DNA from: JBPRGG01 sp051418075
GTDB taxonomy: Bacteria; Bacteroidota; Bacteroidia; Cytophagales; Cyclobacteriaceae
Direction of reading: 5' to 3'
DNA length: 13,279 nucleotides
Assembly: GCA_051418075.1 (NCBI GenBank)
Contig: JBPRGG010000139.1
Location: 1-13,279 of the forward strand
The translations under genes were made by a program, and so were the position numbers. Positions 6,940-13,279 of the stretch are shown here, piece by piece; positions within the stretch are counted from its first letter, which is position 1, and every line of letters begins with the position of its first letter. A model generated the notes under the pieces. The model had not been told where the DNA came from. It saw only the letters and a list, made by a program, of their open reading frames with translations, and searched no databases.

Positions 6940-9900
6940 ATGCCAGATAAAACGGCCCAGGTATCCATTAAAAAGTCTGAAGATTTATTTTCTATGGTAG
7001 GAATCGGGGCTTCAGTGAAGCAATTAAATGTTTTAAGGTCATTATTATCTGTATTGCCCGATCAAAATGGACTGTCTTACATATTGGTGCTGCATATTTC
7101 CCCGCCAGATGAAGGAAAAATCCGGGATTTATTGCAATCCTGTACTATAATGCCGGTCATACAGGTTGATGGTACCGTTCAGGTGAAACCAAACCGGGTA
7201 TATATAATTCCTCCCCGGGCCGAAGTCGATTTTATGGACAACCAGATAAATCTGTTATTTGGCCACCCTGACCAAAAAGACTGGTCGCCCATCGATCATT
7301 TTTTTGAAACCCTGGCCCAGACCCAACAGGATCGTGCCATTGGTATTGTGCTGGCCGGAACTGGTTCGGATGGCACCTATGGTCTGAACAGGATCAGGGA
7401 AAAAGGGGGCCTAACCTTGATACAGGAACGTTATGAAGTAATGGGTCAACCTGGCCGCGCTAGTGCCATGGGACAAACTAACCTGGTGCTGCCGGTAAAG
7501 GATATGCCCTCGTATCTACTGAAACATAACAGGAGACATTCCGGAAATTTTTCGGTTTCGGAGGGAAAAGTTCTTTCCGGAGATGAGCAAAGACTGATTA
7601 ACCAGGTATGTGATCTGTTAAAAGATAAAACCGGCCGTGACTATAGTCATTATAATTTTAATGCCTTACATCGACAACTTAATTTGCGTCTGAAGTTCCA
7701 CCAACTAAACCATCTGGCTGAATATCTGGAATTGTTGCAACATAATAACCAGGAAGTGCAGGTACTATCCGATGAATTTATCACTGGTTCAACTGCCTTT
7801 TTTCGGGACCAGTCCGTTATTCAGCAATTGGAACAGCATATTATCCCTGCTATTTTTAACGGAAAAGATCCAGGCCAGGCCATTAGGGTGTGGTCGGTGG
7901 GATGTAGCAGCGGGGAAGAGGCTTATTCTGTGGCCATGCTTTTTCTGGAAGCGGCCGCCAGCAGGCATTTAACTCCCTCCCTGCAAATATTTGCCTCTGA
8001 TATTCATGAAGCAGCCTTAAGAAAGGCCAGGAATGGTTATTATTTACCAGAAGTTGTTTCAGATATTGGTACAGATCGCTTGCAAAAATTCTTTAGCCGG
8101 GAATCCGGTGGGTACAAGGTCAAGAAATCAGTGCGTGATGCTATTCTTTTCAGCCATCATAATGTCTTTTCAGACCCTCCGTTTTCTCACCTTGACCTGA
8201 TCATGTGTCGAAACCTGTTGATTTACCTGAATCCAAAGGCAAATCTTCAATTGGAAAACCTGTTTCATTATTGTTTAAATCCCCATGGCTACCTGATTCT
8301 GGGTAGTGCCGAAAAGCTGATAGATCAGCAGCGTTTTGAGGAAACGAACCGGGAATTATCCATTTACAAGAAAATTGATATCGGCCAGCCGGATATTTTG
8401 TTGCCGGTATTCAATAAATCAAAACTTGATAAACAAGCTCATGCATCATCTTCTGTTCCGGATAAGGTTGAAAAACCGCCTGATTATGCCTCTCTGCATC
8501 AAAAAGCCCTGGAACAATATGCGCCTCCCAGCCTGCTTATAGATTCAAATTTCCAGGTATTGCATAATTCCCGGGCCGGAAGTTTTCTTCAACCCTCAGG
8601 CGGCGATTTTACTCATGATATTTTTAAACTGATCAAACCAGAACTAAAACTGGATTTACAGGATATTGTATCCCAGTCCCGGCAAAGTAGAAATACGGTT
8701 CGTTCCAGGCCGATAAATACAACTTTAGAAGGAGATCCGGTCCAGGTTATTTTATCCGCCAGGTTGGTGGAGGGTGAGTTGGAACAATTTATATTCATTC
8801 AATTTGAAAAGTTTGAAATTAATGAGAATATTGCTTCCCCCGGTAAAATGCTTAAAATGGATGATGCCAGCCAGGCCAGGATTATTCAACTGGAACATGA
8901 ACTCCAGCAAAAGCAGGATCGTCTGCAAATCATTCTGAAAGAATACGAGCTAAGCCGGGAAAAAATGAACATTTCAAATGAGCAATTGCAGTCGGCCAAT
9001 GAAGAATTAAATACAATCATGGAAGAGTTACAGTCTGGTAAAGCAGAGCTGCAGTCAGTTAATGAATCATTGATCAGCCTTAACCTGGATAACAAGTCTA
9101 AATTATACCAGCTCAATCAACTGGCTGATGATCTTCAGAATTTTATTACGGCTACCGATATAGGCACCCTGTTCCTGGATCAGCATCTGCGAATTATTAG
9201 ATTTACCCCCAGACTAAAACAACTATTCAACTTGCTTCCCATAGATCAGGGACATCCGATTACTAACTACACCCATCATCTCACCTATAATGGATTGATT
9301 GAAGACGTGAAGATAGTGCTGGCCAATCATCAGCCTGTCAAAAAGGAAATTAGTGATCAGCAGGGAAACACCTATTTAACCCGTATTTTGCCCTATCGTA
9401 ACAGAAAGCAGGAGATAGATGGCGTGGTCATTACCTTTGTGGACATTACTGATCGAAAGCTGTTAGAGCAAAAATTATTACAGAAAGAAGAGAGGCAGTC
9501 ATTTATGATAGAGCTGGTAGACCGGATCAGGACTCTGAATGATGCTGATGCAATTCAAAAAATTTCCTGCCAAATGTTGGGCCATCATTTTCAGGCGGAT
9601 TATGTGTTTTACGGAGTGATCGAAGAAAAAGCAGGAATTGCTGAAATATTACCGGGTTTTAAGCTACCGGGATTAAAAAACCTGGATGGGATCTACCAAC
9701 TTTCGGATTTCTCAGATGTGATGTATAAATTGGAAAATGGAGAAATTGTTTGGGTAGATGATATAGAAAAGGCACCGGGTTTGAATCAGCAAGTGAGGCA
9801 GGTTTACCAAAGCCGCAACATGAGCGCATTAATGACCATCCCACTTATGAAAGATGGGAAATGTGAGAGAACCTTCAATGTGATCTATGGTCAGCCTCAT

Positions 9901-12900
9901 CAATATACAGCTTACGAAATTGATTTCAGCAGAGCAGTAGCAGAAAGAACCTGGGAGACAATTAAGCGGGCTTTGGCTGAAAATGAGTTGCGGCAGAGTG
10001 AGGAAAAATACCGGCAGCTGTTTAATTCCATGGATGAAGGATTTGCCCTGATTAAACCTGTTTTTGATAAAAGTCATCAAATGGTTGATTTTGTTTTCCT
10101 GGAAATCAATCCGGGTTTTCTGAAACAGACCGGCTGGAAGCAGGCTGTAGGCAAATCAATTAGCCAGGTTCAACCCCGGCAGCAAGATGACTGGATTAAT
10201 TTTGTAGAAGAAGTTGAGAGAACAGCGCAATCAAACCGGATCATTTTTGAATGTCATGATCCGGACCAGCATTTTTACGATCTGTATGCTTTTAAGCCAG
10301 TCTCTTCAGGGCAGTTGGTGGCGCTCCTGATCAAAGATATTACCAGTCAAATGATTGCCCGGCAGGCCCTGCAGGAGTCAGAGGCACAGCTGAAAACCAT
10401 AACTGACCTGGTGCCGGATCTGTTGTGGAGTAATGACAACCAGGGCCGGGCCAACTGGTTTAACCAGCGCTGGCTGGATTATACCGGTCTCAGCCAGGAA
10501 GAAGCACAGGGAGAGGGCTGGCTGCAGACCATCCATCCGGAAGACCGGGACAATTCTCTACACCTCATCAGAAATGCTTTAAAACAGGGCGAGCCGGTAA
10601 GATTGGAGCATCGTATGCGCCGGCAGGATGGGGTATATCATTGGTTTCTGGTGAAATCCATGCCTTACCATGATGATCAGGGCAACATTTTGAGCTGGTA
10701 CGGTGCTGCCACAGATATAGAAGAGGAAAGGGTAGTTTTGAACCAGTTGAGAAAGGCCCAGCAACTGAACAAGATCATCAGCCGGGCTGCCCGGGTTGGC
10801 ACCTATTCCCGCAACCTGGTGACCGGTGAAAACTATTGGTCTCCTGAATTCCTGGAGATCTATGGATTGCCAGCAAACCAGGAATTGGTTTTAAAGGAAG
10901 GTATCCCGGAGGCGGTTCACCCTGATGATCGGGAACTGGTGAAAAAGGCAGCAGAAAGCCGCCTCAGCCAGGATCATACTGCTTCTTTTAATACAGAACA
11001 TCGCATTATATTGCCCTCAGGAAAATTGAGGTGGGTTTTGATCCGGGGAAAAATGGAAATTGATCGGAAGGGTCAGCCTGTGGGTACTTACGGATTGGCC
11101 ATGGATATAACCCGTATCAAGGCAGCCGAGCAGCAATTAAGGGAAAATGAGGAAAGGCTGAGAGTAACTCTTGACGCTGTGGGAATGGGCTCCTGGCGAA
11201 TCGTGCAAGGTGAGAAAACAGGTTATATTGATGGTCATGGGGCCAAATTATTTAACCTGCCGCCTGGTTCCAATCAATTAAACCTGGACTATTTTTATGA
11301 TTTGATTTACCCGGATGACCGGGACCAGGTGTTGCAAGCGGTGAAAAAAGGATGGGAAAGTCATGATTTTCAATCGGAATTCCGAATATCCCAAGAAGGA
11401 GTGGTCAGATGGCTGGCCGGTAGGGGCAGTGTGATAGATTACCAGGGAAAAAAGATCATGATCGGGGTAAACTATGATATTACCCAGCGTAAACAATCAG
11501 AACAGGCCCTGAAACAAGCCAAGGAAGAAGCAGAGCAGGCAGCCCGGGCCAAGGAGGAATTTTTAGCCCATATGAGCCATGAAATCCGCACCCCGTTAAA
11601 TGCCATCGTTGGATTAAGTCATTTGCTACTGGAGAAAGAGCACCAGCCGGAGCAAACAGAGAATCTGAAAACTTTAAAGTATTCATCCGAGAACCTGCAA
11701 ATGTTGATCAATGATATCCTTGATTTCAGCAAGATCCAGGCGGGTAAAATGACATTTGTACAGGAAGAGGTGCATTTGCAGGAGTTATTGCAGAACATTT
11801 ACCAGGTGCATCAAAATGTAGCCCGGCAGAAGAATATCCAGTTAAATTTAAAGTTGGATGATCAGTTGCCTGAATTTATCCTGACCGAACAGTTGAAGTT
11901 ATCCCAGGTTTTGAATAATCTGCTCAGCAATGCCATCAAATTTACCCACCAGGGATTTGTAAATCTGGAGATTAAGCTAAACAAAACCAAAGGGTCCACC
12001 ATCTGGCTGGATTTCGCCGTGGAGGACTCCGGAATTGGTATTTCACCAGACAAACAAAATGCTATTTTTGATGTGTTTAGCCAGGCCGATAGTTCCACCG
12101 CCCGTCAATATGGCGGTACTGGTTTGGGTTTAACTCTGTGCCGCCTTTACCTGGATATGATGGACAGCCAGATAAGGCTGAAAAGTAAACCGGGCCAGGG
12201 ATCACGTTTTTACTTCACCCTTCCGGTCAGGGGAAGCAGCGGAATTGCTCATCAGCAGCAGAAGAAAATTCAAAAGGAGATAAATGGTAATATCAAGCAA
12301 TTGAAGATCCTGCTGGTGGAAGATGCTGACATCAACCGCATGGTGATCCGCCAATTTCTGAGCAATTGGTGGGATTTGGGCTGTGTCGAGGCCATTGATG
12401 GTCAGCAGGCCATTGAGGCAGCCAGCCAGGAAGATTTTGACCTGATCCTGATGGATGTACGCATGCCAGTGATGGATGGTTATCAGGCTACCCGGGAGAT
12501 ACGTCGTTTACCTGGATACCGGGATGTGATTGTGGTAGCCCTTACAGCAGATGTATCCCAAAAAGTAAAAAAGGAAAAGGACCAGGGATTATTCGATGAC
12601 ATCATCGTGAAACCGGTAGACCCGGATCAGTTGCAGCGAAAAATACTGGAATATGCCGGTGAGCGTGTTTTGAAAAAAGAGCCCCTTTCCGAAGCTCCGG
12701 CCAGGGAAGGAGACCGACTGATTAAACTGGATAAAGTAGATCAATTGATGCAAAACAATGCCGGAGCTACCAAAGCCTTCTTGCAAAAGACCCTGGATGA
12801 ATTTATCCGGGTCAGGGATGCTTACCAACAGTATATGACAGATCAGAATGAAAAAAGCCTCTACAGTCTGGAGCATAAATACAAATGGACCTTTGATCTG

Positions 12901-13053
12901 TTGGGCCTGAGAAAAGTGCATGATCATTTTCTTTACAGCCTGGATCAGATGCAAAGTAATTTGCCCAAAGATCAGTTAAAGGAAATCAAAGATACCGGAG
13001 TAGATCTGATGGATCAGGTGATAGGAGAGTTAAATCATATTTTAGAACAATGA
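6940..13053 (+). CDS. CheB-CheR-GAF-PAS hybrid histidine kinase with receiver and Hpt, 2037 aa
   Basis: Cytoplasmic giant paralogue of the preceding protein. The CheB-like domain (about 18-200) keeps S25, H52 and D144 of the triad, but the usual GASAGG reads GASVKQ. The GxSxG elbow is broken and activity is doubtful. CheR (about 220-480) looks intact: WSVGCSSGEEAYS (318-330) and DPPFSHLDLIMCRNLLIYL (412-430). A PAS-like domain (516-624), heptads (674-722) and a PAS_10-like domain (728-840) follow as in the paralogue. Then come a GAF domain (about 854-1010) and PAS domains at about 1023-1135, 1150-1262, 1280-1392 and 1408-1518. The kinase has MSHEIRTPLN with H1547, NLLSNAIKFT with N1664, DSGIGI from D1696 and GGTGLGL near 1725. 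The receiver (about 1786-1905) has E1794/D1795, phosphoacceptor D1839, T1869 and K1891. The C-terminal Hpt-like domain (about 1925-2037) has H1979 in EHKYKW...LLG. The start ATG follows a weak GAGAG (6931-6935). Phosphate should pass H1547, D1839, H1979; the output partner is not in the window. Confidence 0.94.
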   Translation: MPDKTAQVSIKKSEDLFSMVGIGASVKQLNVLRSLLSVLPDQNGLSYILVLHISPPDEGKIRDLLQSCTIMPVIQVDGTVQVKPNRVYIIPPRAEVDFMDNQINLLFGHPDQKDWSPIDHFFETLAQTQQDRAIGIVLAGTGSDGTYGLNRIREKGGLTLIQERYEVMGQPGRASAMGQTNLVLPVKDMPSYLLKHNRRHSGNFSVSEGKVLSGDEQRLINQVCDLLKDKTGRDYSHYNFNALHRQLNLRLKFHQLNHLAEYLELLQHNNQEVQVLSDEFITGSTAFFRDQSVIQQLEQHIIPAIFNGKDPGQAIRVWSVGCSSGEEAYSVAMLFLEAAASRHLTPSLQIFASDIHEAALRKARNGYYLPEVVSDIGTDRLQKFFSRESGGYKVKKSVRDAILFSHHNVFSDPPFSHLDLIMCRNLLIYLNPKANLQLENLFHYCLNPHGYLILGSAEKLIDQQRFEETNRELSIYKKIDIGQPDILLPVFNKSKLDKQAHASSSVPDKVEKPPDYASLHQKALEQYAPPSLLIDSNFQVLHNSRAGSFLQPSGGDFTHDIFKLIKPELKLDLQDIVSQSRQSRNTVRSRPINTTLEGDPVQVILSARLVEGELEQFIFIQFEKFEINENIASPGKMLKMDDASQARIIQLEHELQQKQDRLQIILKEYELSREKMNISNEQLQSANEELNTIMEELQSGKAELQSVNESLISLNLDNKSKLYQLNQLADDLQNFITATDIGTLFLDQHLRIIRFTPRLKQLFNLLPIDQGHPITNYTHHLTYNGLIEDVKIVLANHQPVKKEISDQQGNTYLTRILPYRNRKQEIDGVVITFVDITDRKLLEQKLLQKEERQSFMIELVDRIRTLNDADAIQKISCQMLGHHFQADYVFYGVIEEKAGIAEILPGFKLPGLKNLDGIYQLSDFSDVMYKLENGEIVWVDDIEKAPGLNQQVRQVYQSRNMSALMTIPLMKDGKCERTFNVIYGQPHQYTAYEIDFSRAVAERTWETIKRALAENELRQSEEKYRQLFNSMDEGFALIKPVFDKSHQMVDFVFLEINPGFLKQTGWKQAVGKSISQVQPRQQDDWINFVEEVERTAQSNRIIFECHDPDQHFYDLYAFKPVSSGQLVALLIKDITSQMIARQALQESEAQLKTITDLVPDLLWSNDNQGRANWFNQRWLDYTGLSQEEAQGEGWLQTIHPEDRDNSLHLIRNALKQGEPVRLEHRMRRQDGVYHWFLVKSMPYHDDQGNILSWYGAATDIEEERVVLNQLRKAQQLNKIISRAARVGTYSRNLVTGENYWSPEFLEIYGLPANQELVLKEGIPEAVHPDDRELVKKAAESRLSQDHTASFNTEHRIILPSGKLRWVLIRGKMEIDRKGQPVGTYGLAMDITRIKAAEQQLRENEERLRVTLDAVGMGSWRIVQGEKTGYIDGHGAKLFNLPPGSNQLNLDYFYDLIYPDDRDQVLQAVKKGWESHDFQSEFRISQEGVVRWLAGRGSVIDYQGKKIMIGVNYDITQRKQSEQALKQAKEEAEQAARAKEEFLAHMSHEIRTPLNAIVGLSHLLLEKEHQPEQTENLKTLKYSSENLQMLINDILDFSKIQAGKMTFVQEEVHLQELLQNIYQVHQNVARQKNIQLNLKLDDQLPEFILTEQLKLSQVLNNLLSNAIKFTHQGFVNLEIKLNKTKGSTIWLDFAVEDSGIGISPDKQNAIFDVFSQADSSTARQYGGTGLGLTLCRLYLDMMDSQIRLKSKPGQGSRFYFTLPVRGSSGIAHQQQKKIQKEINGNIKQLKILLVEDADINRMVIRQFLSNWWDLGCVEAIDGQQAIEAASQEDFDLILMDVRMPVMDGYQATREIRRLPGYRDVIVVALTADVSQKVKKEKDQGLFDDIIVKPVDPDQLQRKILEYAGERVLKKEPLSEAPAREGDRLIKLDKVDQLMQNNAGATKAFLQKTLDEFIRVRDAYQQYMTDQNEKSLYSLEHKYKWTFDLLGLRKVHDHFLYSLDQMQSNLPKDQLKEIKDTGVDLMDQVIGELNHILEQ
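8959..9105 (+). repeat. Heptad-repeat coiled coil in the second giant protein
   Basis: Seven 21-bp units encode residues 674-722: EKMNISN, EQLQSAN, EELNTIM, EELQSGK, AELQSVN, ESLISLN and LDNKSKL. The number of units and the position relative to CheR and the PAS_10-like domain match the first protein, although the later units have drifted from the EEL pattern. The shared register suggests that both helices form the same kind of dimer, perhaps even with each other. Confidence 0.8.
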
Positions 13054-13082
13054 TAAGCTTATTTCAGCCAAGGTCGTTGCCA

Positions 13083-13107
13083 GAACCTGGTAGAGGTTCG
13101 TTTATTT
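13083..13107 (+). terminator. Weak terminator candidate after the second giant gene
   Basis: GAACCT (13083-13088) and AGGTTC (13094-13099) form a 6-bp stem with a GGTAG loop, followed by GTTTATTT. It lies 30 bp after the stop codon, which is a sensible place. The stem is short and the T run is interrupted, so confidence is limited. A second small hairpin, GGGG-AAA-CCCC (13171-13181), has no T run. Confidence 0.4.
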
Positions 13108-13186
13108 GAGAATTATAAATAAATTATTTAACCAACCTAGGAGCGGTTGCTTTCGGCGACATCAATTTTAGGGGAAACCCCAAACA

Positions 13187-13279
13187 GGTTGCTGGTTTCT
13201 GGTTTCTGGTAGCTGGTTTTTGGTTTCTGGTTGCTGGTTGCTGGTTGCTGGTTGCTGGTTTCTGGTTTCTGGTTGCTGG
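13187..13279 (+). repeat. Heptanucleotide tandem repeat GGTTGCT/GGTTTCT, continuing past the window
   Basis: Thirteen complete 7-bp units run without a break from 13187, and the first two bases of a fourteenth close the window. Two types dominate: GGTTGCT (six units) and GGTTTCT (five units). There is also one GGTAGCT and one GGTTTTT. The types are clustered, with four GGTTGCT in a row at 13229-13256, as expected from slippage or unequal exchange. It is non-coding here and lies beyond the last gene's terminator candidate. Confidence 0.9.

Noticed and set aside
6900..7030. Second giant gene as a frameshifted continuation of the first
   Set aside because: The two proteins each have a full CheB-to-kinase order and are separated by 211 bp with stops in frame, so they are complete paralogues and not pieces of one gene.
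12589..12954. Reverse-strand open frame of 121 codons opposite the Hpt region
   Set aside because: It is antisense to a clear receiver and Hpt coding sequence and has no recognisable motif. The same holds for the other reverse-strand frames across both giant genes.
13065..13135. A fourth, degraded repeat copy after the second giant gene (ggtcgttg followed by a tataaat-rich segment)
   Set aside because: Only an 8-base match and a loosely similar AT-rich stretch are shared with the start of copies B and C, with an unmatched insertion between them. This is within what chance would give.

Overview
The window looks like chromosomal DNA of a Bacteroidota (Cytophagia/Sphingobacteriia-like) bacterium. 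The grounds are promoter-like boxes of the TTG / TAnnTTTG type, modest Shine-Dalgarno sequences, moderate GC content, intergenic repeats carrying a GTCATTTCGAC...GAGAAATCT motif that I associate with this phylum, and giant CheB-CheR-PAS-kinase proteins that are common there. The genus cannot be fixed from sequence alone.

Layout. Bases 1-246 hold the 3' part of a long intergenic repeat (copy A). Bases 282-1030 hold a compact toxin-antitoxin cassette of HigBA type with its own promoter, overlapping toxin and antitoxin genes, and a terminator-like hairpin. Bases 1158-1913 hold two more repeat copies (B and C) in near-tandem, with a unit of about 375-380 bp. Each copy carries a nearly perfect 12-bp hairpin. 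Bases 1914-2345 are AT-rich, non-coding DNA leading into the first large gene.

The rest is two giant paralogous signalling genes in tandem on the + strand, 211 bp apart. The first (2346-6728, 1460 aa) reads CheB methylesterase - CheR methyltransferase - PAS-like - heptad coiled coil - PAS_10-like - three PAS - HisKA - HATPase. The second (6940-13053, 2037 aa) shares that front half and then has GAF - four PAS - HisKA - HATPase - receiver - Hpt. It is therefore a complete phosphorelay in one chain. Both are soluble, with no membrane segments visible. No CheA, CheW, receptor or separate response regulator lies in the window, so these proteins probably do something other than classical flagellar chemotaxis; that is inference. 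They may work as a pair, with the second protein's receiver and Hpt passing phosphate for both kinases. The second protein's CheB has lost the GxSxG nucleophile elbow and may be a non-catalytic sensor or docking domain.

The window ends in a heptanucleotide tandem repeat (GGTTGCT/GGTTTCT) that continues past the edge. The most unusual points are the half-degenerate paralogous pair and the repeat family, whose hairpin-arm changes keep pairing on one strand.
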